Origin: Prevotella sp. UBA2711
GTDB taxonomy: Bacteria > Bacteroidota > Bacteroidia > Bacteroidales > Bacteroidaceae
NCBI GenBank assembly: GCA_002354095.1
Contig: DEKX01000019.1
Span: forward strand, 1 to 47,080
Length of the DNA stretch: 47,080 bases
Reading direction: 5' to 3'
The first letter of the stretch is position 1; each line of letters opens with the position of its first letter. This document shows positions 36,320 to 42,520 of this stretch, in pieces. Both the position numbers and the translations under genes were made by a program. The notes under the pieces are model-generated. The model had not been told where the DNA came from. It was given only the letters and a program-made list of their open reading frames with translations, and did no database searches.

Positions 36320-36803
36320 ATTGAAATACTGGAATATCATGCTGGCGTGTCTCTTGCTATGGGGGTGCGGCAGCATTCACGAAGAAGACGATGTGGTAGA
36401 GAGAATAGTGGTGGGCAGCCGCGTACCTATTTTCTCTGTCAATGTTGTAGATTACGAAGGGCTCACTACATCATTCTCTACCAATCGCCTTTACGGCGAA
36501 ACGGTCATCGTGTTTTTCAGTACGCAGTGTAAGGACTGCCAGCGCGAGCTGCCGGAACTGAATGAGTATTACTTAAAACACAAGGATGATGATGGTTTCC
36601 AGATGGTAGCCATCAGTCGTGCGGAAGGCGAACAGAGCGTGGCAGACTTCTGGTCTGCCAATAATCTCCAGATTCCCTATTCAGCTCAGGAGGATAGAAA
36701 GATTTACGACCTTTTTGCCTCGTCTGTCATTCCCAGAGTCTATTTTGTTTCCTCTTCTGGTATTATTACAAAAGTATTGATAGAGAATTTCGATCTCGAG
36801 TGA
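36312..36803 (+). CDS. TlpA-like thioredoxin-fold lipoprotein
   Basis: 163 aa with lipobox LLWGC (Cys19), so probably anchored to a membrane and facing the periplasm or surface. The thioredoxin fold shows VIVFFSTQCKDCQREL with the redox pair Cys73-x-x-Cys76 and the loop proline Pro141 in SVIPRVYFV. Members of the TlpA/AhpC-TSA group reduce or isomerise disulfides. Its ATG overlaps the end of the second giant gene by 8 bp, so it is translationally coupled to it. It is the last gene of the long operon and is followed by a repeat array and a terminator-like hairpin. The substrate is unknown; the few cysteines in the giant proteins make them only a weak candidate. Confidence 0.8.
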   Translation: MSKLKYWNIMLACLLLWGCGSIHEEDDVVERIVVGSRVPIFSVNVVDYEGLTTSFSTNRLYGETVIVFFSTQCKDCQRELPELNEYYLKHKDDDGFQMVAISRAEGEQSVADFWSANNLQIPYSAQEDRKIYDLFASSVIPRVYFVSSSGIITKVLIENFDLE

Positions 36804-36883
36804 TTCGATGATTTGGATCGAGCCAAATTATGTTTTCTCTCGAGCCAATGCATCGATTGGCTCGAGCCTCCGTTTTTAGCCTC
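36796..36883 (+). repeat. 22-bp periodic TCGAG array after the long operon
   Basis: TCGAG recurs at 36796, 36818, 36840 and 36862, exactly 22 bp apart. The second and third units share TCGAGCCAA, and an inverted TTGGCTCGA sits at 36857-36865. The first unit overlaps the stop codon of the thioredoxin gene. Two hairpins arise: ATTTGG/CCAAAT (36811-36828) and an 11-bp one (36839-36866). Confidence 0.75.
36839..36877 (+). terminator. Terminator-like hairpin after the plus-strand operon
   Basis: CTCGAGCCAAT and ATTGGCTCGAG form a perfect 11-bp stem with a 6-nt loop (36839-36866), followed by CCTCCG and then TTTTT (36873-36877). The T-run is six bases from the stem, so termination may be imperfect. 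It separates the plus-strand operon from the convergent VanZ-like gene. Confidence 0.55.
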
Positions 36884-36885
36884 TC

Positions 36886-37287
36886 TTAGCACTTTCTGGC
36901 CGATTGATAAAAATACACGACAAGTCCGACGATAACAGCCAGTGTGACACCCGTGGAGTTGGCAAGGAAATCGAACCACTCGCCACTGCGGGTGTGGTTG
37001 GTGCAGTGTTCCTGCAACAGTTCGATGATGCCACTCATGATGATAGGTGCAAGCCATGCCCAACGGAACAGCTTGCCTTTGTCCAATGTGGAGTGACGGC
37101 GCAGGTATTCTATCCAGATGACGGAGCACGTGCCGCCATACATCACGAGATGGGTCCATTTGTCAATGAACTGCACATCGTCGAGTGGGGTTTCCGGGAA
37201 AAAAGGTACGAAGGATAATATCCAAATCAAGGCGATACAAGCTACCGAACAGGGGTATTTTGTTATAAATTGGATGATTTTCTGCAT
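36886..37287 (-). CDS. VanZ-like membrane protein
   Basis: 133 aa, about four membrane helices. VanZ-family landmarks are present: a FIDKWTHLVMYGG segment (Asp-Lys, His, Tyr), an EL(L)Q pair after the third helix, and SGEWFDFLANSTGV before the last helix. VanZ itself gives low teicoplanin resistance by an unclear route; most VanZ-like proteins of Bacteroidota have no known role, so no resistance should be assumed. ATG at 37287, with its own promoter box at 37308-37315. Convergent with the thioredoxin gene and divergent from the sodium-dependent transporters. Confidence 0.8.
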   Translation of the reverse strand: MQKIIQFITKYPCSVACIALIWILSFVPFFPETPLDDVQFIDKWTHLVMYGGTCSVIWIEYLRRHSTLDKGKLFRWAWLAPIIMSGIIELLQEHCTNHTRSGEWFDFLANSTGVTLAVIVGLVVYFYQSARKC

Positions 37288-37307
37288 ATTTACTTATGAT
37301 TTGAGTG

Positions 37308-37315
37308 CAAAAGTA
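37308..37315 (-). promoter_or_regulatory. -7 box for the VanZ-like gene
   Basis: Minus strand reads TACTTTTG, a perfect TAnnTTTG, about 20 bp upstream of the ATG at 37287. A TTG for the -33 position lies about 20 bp further (CAA at 37336-37338 on the plus strand), inside the opposing promoter. Confidence 0.6.
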
Positions 37316-37327
37316 AGAAATATTTTA

Positions 37328-37335
37328 TACTTTTG
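37328..37335 (+). promoter_or_regulatory. -7 box for the transporter operon
   Basis: TACTTTTG, the same perfect box as the opposing promoter only 13 bp away, lies 20 bp before the ATG at 37356. The two promoters overlap in their -33 regions, so they may compete. Confidence 0.6.
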
Positions 37336-37355
37336 CAAGCGGAAAGAAAAATAAT

Positions 37356-38726
37356 ATGGGAGAAAGAGCTAATTTCGGAAGTAAAATAGGCGTCATTTTG
37401 GCTACAGCAGGTTCTGCAGTGGGTTTGGGTAACGTATGGCGTTTTCCTTATATGACAGGCGAGAACGGTGGTGCCGTGTTTATAATTATATATGTGGCTT
37501 GTGTGGTACTGCTGGGCATTCCTTGTATGGTGAGCGAGTTTATCGTGGGTCGTCATGGACAGGCTAATACAGCCCGTGCCTATCGGAAGTTGGCAGGACG
37601 TTCACCTTGGGCACTGATTGGTTATATGGGTGTATTGACGGGATTCCTCATCACGGGTTATTATGCGGTGGTCAGCGGTTGGTGTCTGCAATATATCTGG
37701 GCTTCGCTGATAGGTCATCTGCAGGGCGACCCGGAATATTTCAAGACGTATTTTGCAGATTTATCTATGCACCCTGTAAAACCTGTGCTTTGGACGGTCA
37801 TCATTTTGGGTATTACCTACTTGATTATCGAGCATGGCGTCAGGGATGGCATTGAGCGTGCATCGAAGATGCTGATGCCCACCTTATTTATATTATTACT
37901 GATTATCGTGGGTGCCTCGTGTATGTTGCCCAATGCCGACAAAGGTATTGAGTTCCTGTTCAAGCCCGATATGTCGAAGTTTACGCCCGATGTGTTTCTC
38001 GGTGCTTTGGGACAGAGTTTCTATTCGTTGAGTATTGCGATGGGATGTCTGTGTACTTATGCCAGTTATTTTACGCGTTCTACCAATCTGACGAAGTCGG
38101 CGTCCCAGATAGCGCTGATAGACTGTGTGGTAGCCATATTGGCAGGTCTGATGATATTTCCTGCTGCCTTCTCGGTAGGAGTGAATCCTGACAGCGGGCC
38201 TTCTCTCATCTTCATCACGCTGCCCAACGTGTTCCAACAGGCTTTTGCTGCTATACCTGTTGTAGGTTATTGCATCTCGTTGCTGTTTTTCGTATTACTG
38301 TCGTTGGCAGCCCTGACTTCGCTGATGTCGCTGCATGAGGTGAGCACAGCCTTCATTCACGAGGAACTGATGGTCAGCCGTAAAAAGGCAGCACTCATCG
38401 TGACTATCCTGACTTCCATCATAGGTGCTTTTTGCTCGTTGTCGTTAGGTGCTGTTGATGGATTGGTGGTGTTTGGCAAATCGCTGTTTGACTGGTTTGA
38501 CTTCATCACAGGGCAGATATTCCTGCCGATAGTGGGCTTCCTGACCTGTATTTTCATCGGGTGGTTTGTGCCTCATCATATAGTGAAGGAAGAGTTTACG
38601 AATAGCGGTGAACTAAAGAGTCAGAGTTATGTCCGGCTTTTCCATATCTTCATCTTCCTGGTGAAGTATGTCTGTCCGTTGGCCATCCTTCTTATTTTCT
38701 TACACCAACTGGGATTGCTGAGATGA
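37356..38726 (+). CDS. Sodium-dependent transporter, NSS/SNF family (first copy)
   Basis: 456 aa with about 11-12 membrane helices. The TM1 signature AVGLGNVWRFPYMTGENGG is the family hallmark, containing the unwound Na+/substrate-binding segment. A second conserved block is FPAAFSVGVNPDSGPSLIF before the helix that follows. NSS proteins couple Na+ entry to uptake of amino acids or related compounds; the substrate cannot be read from sequence here. Its stop overlaps the start of a second copy in an ATGA. A perfect promoter box sits 20 bp upstream of the ATG. Confidence 0.9.
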   Translation: MGERANFGSKIGVILATAGSAVGLGNVWRFPYMTGENGGAVFIIIYVACVVLLGIPCMVSEFIVGRHGQANTARAYRKLAGRSPWALIGYMGVLTGFLITGYYAVVSGWCLQYIWASLIGHLQGDPEYFKTYFADLSMHPVKPVLWTVIILGITYLIIEHGVRDGIERASKMLMPTLFILLLIIVGASCMLPNADKGIEFLFKPDMSKFTPDVFLGALGQSFYSLSIAMGCLCTYASYFTRSTNLTKSASQIALIDCVVAILAGLMIFPAAFSVGVNPDSGPSLIFITLPNVFQQAFAAIPVVGYCISLLFFVLLSLAALTSLMSLHEVSTAFIHEELMVSRKKAALIVTILTSIIGAFCSLSLGAVDGLVVFGKSLFDWFDFITGQIFLPIVGFLTCIFIGWFVPHHIVKEEFTNSGELKSQSYVRLFHIFIFLVKYVCPLAILLIFLHQLGLLR

Positions 38727-40078
38727 AAGAGAGAGGTAATTTCGGAAGTAAGTTAGGCATTGTGCTGGCTACGGCAGGCTCAGCAGTAGGACTGGGGAAC
38801 GTTTGGCGATTCCCCTATACGGCAGGCGAGAATGGCGGTGCAGCCTTTATACTGATATATATAGGATGTATCTTGTTATTGGGTATTCCGGGGATGGTTA
38901 GCGAGTTCATCGTAGGTCGCCATGCGCAGGCCAATGCCGCCAAAGCGTACGACGTGCTGTCGAATGGTCGCCCGTGGAAGTTTGTGGGCTATTTAGGCAT
39001 CCTTACCTCTACCATCATTCTTGGCTTCTATGCCGTAGTGGCAGGCTGGTGCTTGCAATATCTGTATGCCTCTATAGCAGGACAAATCAGCGGCGATGCT
39101 GAATATGTGAAAAGCTATTTCGTAGCTTTTTCCTCTGACCCTTGGAAACCAACGCTCTGGGGTGTGGCTTTTATCCTGATTACCCATCTCGTCATCGTGC
39201 GAGGCGTACAAAAGGGCATCGAACGGGCTTCCAAGTTGCTGATGCCCATCCTTTTCATTCTCTTGCTGATACTGGTTGTGGCTTCGTGCCTGTTACCAGG
39301 GGCAGTGGAGGGTATTAAGTTCCTGCTGCATCCTGACTTCTCTAAACTGTCGAGCAGTGTACTGCTGGAAGCCTTAGGGCAGGCGTTCTTCTCCCTCTCG
39401 TTGGGAACCGCCTGTCTGTGTACCTATGCCAGCTATTTCTCAAAAGATACCAATCTGCTGCGGTCGGCAGGTCAGATAGCGATTATTGACACGCTGATAG
39501 CCATCCTGTCGGGATTGATGATATTCCCAGCCGCCTTCTCGGTGGGTGTGAATCCCGATAGCGGTCCGTCGCTCATTTTCATCACGCTGCCCAATGTGTT
39601 CCAACAGGCTTTTGCTGCGATACCATCGGTGGGCTATGTCATCAGCATCATGTTCTATGCCCTGTTGGTGTTTGCCGCACTGACATCCACCATCTCCATG
39701 CACGAAATCACAACGGCTTTCTTCACGGAGGAGTTTAATATGCCCAGAAAGAAGTCGGCTTGGATAGAGACCGTAGTTACCATGCTACTCTGTATCTTCT
39801 GCTCGCTGTCTGTAGGGGCATGGGCAGACTTGAAGGTGATGGGGCTTTCGCTGATGGATTTCTGTGACCATCTGACTGCCAATTACCTGTTGCCGTTAGG
39901 TGCCATGCTGGCTTGTCTGTTCGTGGGATGGTATATTCCCAAGCAAGTGGTACGTAGCGAGTTTACCAATAATGGTCAGTTGAAGGGATATTTGTTTGAG
40001 TTCTATCTCTTTGCCGTCCGTGTGGTGTGCCCAATCGGTATATCACTGATATTTCTCCATCAGTTAGGGATTGTATGA
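38723..40078 (+). CDS. Sodium-dependent transporter, NSS/SNF family (second copy)
   Basis: 451 aa, clearly homologous to the preceding protein along its whole length: same GLGNVWRFPY TM1 block, same GVNPDSGPSLIFITLPNVFQ block, same C-terminal LIFLHQLG. The copies differ most in the hydrophilic loops. Start ATG 38723 overlaps the first copy's stop. The pair probably arose by tandem duplication and may differ in substrate, or form a heteromer, though NSS proteins usually act as monomers or homodimers. The stop overlaps the next gene, again in an ATGA. Confidence 0.9.
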   Translation: MKERGNFGSKLGIVLATAGSAVGLGNVWRFPYTAGENGGAAFILIYIGCILLLGIPGMVSEFIVGRHAQANAAKAYDVLSNGRPWKFVGYLGILTSTIILGFYAVVAGWCLQYLYASIAGQISGDAEYVKSYFVAFSSDPWKPTLWGVAFILITHLVIVRGVQKGIERASKLLMPILFILLLILVVASCLLPGAVEGIKFLLHPDFSKLSSSVLLEALGQAFFSLSLGTACLCTYASYFSKDTNLLRSAGQIAIIDTLIAILSGLMIFPAAFSVGVNPDSGPSLIFITLPNVFQQAFAAIPSVGYVISIMFYALLVFAALTSTISMHEITTAFFTEEFNMPRKKSAWIETVVTMLLCIFCSLSVGAWADLKVMGLSLMDFCDHLTANYLLPLGAMLACLFVGWYIPKQVVRSEFTNNGQLKGYLFEFYLFAVRVVCPIGISLIFLHQLGIV

Positions 40079-41004
40079 ACCACAATGACCGTCTTGTTCT
40101 CATAGCAGCCGTTATCGTTGGAGTGTTGGCGCTGGTAGGGATTTATTGGGCGGGAGCCCCTTCTCATATCCCTCAAAAAGGCGAAGAACGGAAGGACCGC
40201 TATGTACCGTATGCTGCGACGGAATCGCAGCACACAGTGGAGGTATTTCCCTTCGACCCCAATACTGCTGATAGCAGTCAGTTGCTGCGCCTCGGCTTGC
40301 AGCCTTGGCAGGTGAGGAATATCTATCGCTATCGCGCCAAAGGGGGCATCTATCGCAAGAAGGAAGATTTCGCCCGCCTCTACGGGCTGACCGTCAAAGA
40401 CTATCGCCGACTGGAACCCTATATCCGTATTTCTCCCGACTATCTGCCTGCTGCCTCGCTGTTTGGCAGAGAAAGTGGTGCGAACAATAAGGAACGCTTA
40501 TCGCACAATAAGGCAGGGTTATTTCCCGATAAGCGCGGGTTATCCGACAAAAACGACCTCTTAACCGACGAAAACGTCCTGTTGTCGAAAAAGAACTACC
40601 CCGTCAAGATTAAGGAAGGCGAGCATGTGGTGCTGAATACGGCAGACACAGCTATGTTGCGACGTGTGCCGGGTATCGGAAACTATTTCGCCAAAGAGAT
40701 AGCCCGCTATGGCAGACGGTTAGGCGGATATGTGAATGTTGACCAGTTGGATGAAATAGACCAGTTTCCCCAGTCGGCTAAGAAATACTTTGTGATCGCA
40801 CAGGCAGCGCCTCGGAAACTGAATGTGAACAAACTCACGCTCGAACAACTGCGACGCCATCCGTATATCAACTATTATCAAGCCAAGGCTATCACGGATT
40901 ATCGTCGGCTATACGGTCCTATCAAGAGCCTGAAGGACCTGCGTCTGTCAACCGACTTTACCGATGCGGATATCCGCAGGCTTGAGCCTTATGTAGAATA
41001 CTGA
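40075..41004 (+). CDS. Membrane-anchored helix-hairpin-helix (ComEA-like) protein
   Basis: 309 aa from ATG 40075 (ATGA overlap with the transporter); the earlier frame opening at 40027 lies inside that gene. One N-terminal membrane helix (LVLIAAVIVGVLALVGIYW). Three helix-hairpin-helix modules follow: FDPNTADSSQLLRLGL, LNTADTAMLRRVPGIGNYFA with the classic PGIG turn, and LNVNKLTLEQLRRHPYIN. These motifs bind DNA backbone non-specifically; ComEA proteins use them for DNA uptake, but many Bacteroidota relatives are uncharacterised. Between modules one and two lies a linker of five 7-residue repeats (see 40486). Coupling to transporters is probably incidental. Confidence 0.8.
   Translation: MNHNDRLVLIAAVIVGVLALVGIYWAGAPSHIPQKGEERKDRYVPYAATESQHTVEVFPFDPNTADSSQLLRLGLQPWQVRNIYRYRAKGGIYRKKEDFARLYGLTVKDYRRLEPYIRISPDYLPAASLFGRESGANNKERLSHNKAGLFPDKRGLSDKNDLLTDENVLLSKKNYPVKIKEGEHVVLNTADTAMLRRVPGIGNYFAKEIARYGRRLGGYVNVDQLDEIDQFPQSAKKYFVIAQAAPRKLNVNKLTLEQLRRHPYINYYQAKAITDYRRLYGPIKSLKDLRLSTDFTDADIRRLEPYVEY
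40486..40590 (+). repeat. 21-bp in-frame tandem repeat in the HhH protein linker
   Basis: Five 7-codon units: NKERLSH, NKAGLFP, DKRGLSD, KNDLLTD, ENVLLSK. The pattern is (N/D)(K/N)xx L xx. DNA units share a TTA/CTG-centred core. Period is a multiple of three, so copy-number change keeps the frame and only lengthens or shortens the linker. Confidence 0.7.
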
Positions 41005-41010
41005 TTCCTG

Positions 41011-41862
41011 TTACGGGACGGCCATCGTAAGGATGAATGTAACGTGGCAATCCGGTAACGGCTTCTCTGCCAGTTCAAGCATACCGCCTTGCTGGGTCAT
41101 CATGCGGCGGCTCAACGAAAGACCGATGCCGCTGCCGCTACGCTTGGTGGTGAAGAAGGGAACGAAGAGCGACTGGCGGTTCTCGGCTGGAATAGGCTGA
41201 CCGTCGTTGCCGATGTAGAGTAGAAGTGAAGAGTGAACTATCACCATCTTCCTGGCTCCTGCCTCCGTTGCATTCTTTGTCAGGTTCATCAGCACTTGTC
41301 GCAGCATTCCGACATCAGCACGGACAATGAGGTCACTGGGTATGCTGACCTCCCACGCCAATTCAGGATAAGCCTTGCACACCTCATCCAGCAGCGAGCG
41401 AAGCGGCACGTCCGTCAGAGTGGGCTTCTCCAGTTCAGACATCTTGCGGTAGTTGGATACGAAATCACTCAGATGGCTTGACGTGTCGAAGATGGCTTGA
41501 ATGCCCGGTTCCAGCGGAGTGCCTTTTACGTCATTGCGGTTCAGCATCGACTGGCTGATGCTGGTGATGGGAGCTGTGGCATTCATGATTTCATGGGTGA
41601 GCACACGGGTCAGTCGTTCCCACGACTCCACCTCGCTTTGATTCACCTGCTGGCGGATGGTCTCGCCCAGTTGGTTCAGCGTTTGCTGCATGGCGCGTTC
41701 TCCAGGCAGAAGCCCATTGGTAGGAAGACGGAAGGTGAAGTCGCGATTACGCATAGCCTCTTGCATGAGGTGTGCACGCAGCTTCAACGAATGCTGTCGG
41801 CGAATCGTCCATACAATGCCAGCCATCAGCACAACACCTATTATGATAATACATCCTATCAT
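41011..41862 (-). CDS. Sensor histidine kinase with minimal input domain
   Basis: 283 aa. One N-terminal helix (IIIIGVVLMAGIVWTI), about 60 residues of linker, then the kinase core. The H-box is RVLTHEIMNATAPI with phosphoacceptor His90. The N-box is NLTKNATEAG, the G1 box IGNDGQPI, the F-box FVPFFTTK, and the G2 box GSGIGLSLSRRMM. There is no periplasmic sensor domain, so it senses the membrane, a partner protein or a cytoplasmic signal. It is translated from an ATGA overlap with the response regulator gene, its evident partner, and ends 6 bp from the convergent HhH gene. Divergent export genes are the likely target. Confidence 0.88.
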   Translation of the reverse strand: MIGCIIIIGVVLMAGIVWTIRRQHSLKLRAHLMQEAMRNRDFTFRLPTNGLLPGERAMQQTLNQLGETIRQQVNQSEVESWERLTRVLTHEIMNATAPITSISQSMLNRNDVKGTPLEPGIQAIFDTSSHLSDFVSNYRKMSELEKPTLTDVPLRSLLDEVCKAYPELAWEVSIPSDLIVRADVGMLRQVLMNLTKNATEAGARKMVIVHSSLLLYIGNDGQPIPAENRQSLFVPFFTTKRSGSGIGLSLSRRMMTQQGGMLELAEKPLPDCHVTFILTMAVP

Positions 41863-42383
41863 AGGCGACGCATTTTGTTATACAGAGTCTGTCGGGTGAT
41901 GCCCAGCAGTTCGGCAGCCTGTGTCAGATTGCCGTGACAGCGGTCGAGCGTGCGGCGGATATGTTCTTTCTCCATCTCGTCGAGGCTCACTATTTCCTGT
42001 TGCATATCGAGCACGTCCTTCAGCTTGCGCATCAGTTCCTCATTGTCCCACGGCTTGGTGATGAAATCGGCAGCACCGCTTTTCAGTCCCTTGACAGCCA
42101 GCGAGACATCAGCGTATGCCGTCAGCAGTATCACGGGTGTCTGGGGATGCTGCTTGCGGATGGCGCGAAGCCAGAAGAGTCCCTCTTGTCCACTGTTCAC
42201 TCCCAGCGTGAAATTCATGTCTAAGAGCACTATGTCCACCTCCTCCTGTGCCATCGTTTTCAGTATGTCATCAGGTTGGGTCAGCGTCAGGATACGTTCA
42301 AACGTACCCTCCAGCAGATACTGCATAGCCGTCAGGATGGACGTATTGTCATCTACGATTAATATGGTTCCATAATTGTTCAT
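41859..42383 (-). CDS. Response regulator, REC plus Fis-type HTH, no AAA+ domain
   Basis: 174 aa from ATG 42383; the frame opening at 42434 lies upstream of the likely promoter and was rejected. Receiver residues are intact: acidic pair Asp11/Asp12, phosphoacceptor Asp55 (IVLLDMNF), Thr88 and Lys110-Pro. The last 40 residues are a Fis-type helix-turn-helix (GNLTQAAELLGITRQTLYNK), the DNA-binding end usual for NtrC-family regulators. The sigma-54-contacting AAA+ domain that normally lies between is absent; architecture resembles RegA/PrrA. It probably regulates the divergent TolC-HlyD-permease operon across the 137-bp gap; that target is inferred. Confidence 0.85.
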   Translation of the reverse strand: MNNYGTILIVDDNTSILTAMQYLLEGTFERILTLTQPDDILKTMAQEEVDIVLLDMNFTLGVNSGQEGLFWLRAIRKQHPQTPVILLTAYADVSLAVKGLKSGAADFITKPWDNEELMRKLKDVLDMQQEIVSLDEMEKEHIRRTLDRCHGNLTQAAELLGITRQTLYNKMRRL

Positions 42384-42388
42384 GGCGG

Positions 42389-42396
42389 CAAAGGTA
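42389..42396 (-). promoter_or_regulatory. -7 box immediately upstream of the response regulator
   Basis: Minus strand reads TACCTTTG, a perfect TAnnTTTG, ending only 5 bp before the ATG at 42383. Transcription starting at the usual distance would yield a nearly leaderless mRNA. Confidence 0.5.
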
Positions 42397-42471
42397 CAAA
42401 CAATCTGTCTAAAAATCATACAGTGAGGTGTCAAATTTTTAGACGTTCTGCATCTTGCAGTGTTAAAACGC

Positions 42472-42502
42472 TTGTTGATATATACGAAAACGCATAACTT
42501 TG
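42472..42502 (+). promoter_or_regulatory. Promoter of the export operon
   Basis: TAACTTTG at 42495-42502 is a perfect -7 box; TTGTTG at 42472-42477 fits the -33 element at a 17-20 bp spacing. The ATG at 42521 follows after 18 bp. Sites for the divergently encoded regulator would be expected between here and 42396, but I see no clear palindrome. Confidence 0.6.
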
Positions 42503-42520
42503 CATCAAAAATGAAGCGAA

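Noticed and set aside
36839..36866. Treating the hairpin as a terminator for the VanZ-like gene as well
   Set aside because: On the minus strand no U-run follows the stem, so only plus-strand termination is supported.
36740..37159. 139-codon minus-strand frame overlapping the VanZ-like gene
   Set aside because: It overlaps the VanZ-like gene in another frame and is His/Arg-rich without structure; the VanZ frame has clear family motifs.
36886..37287. Calling the VanZ-like gene an antibiotic-resistance gene
   Set aside because: No van cluster genes are nearby and most VanZ-like proteins are not linked to resistance.
38187..38254. Gene conversion between the two transporter genes, suggested by a near-identical DNA block
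   Set aside because: The block encodes a segment under strong family conservation and differs at several third codon positions, so selection explains it.
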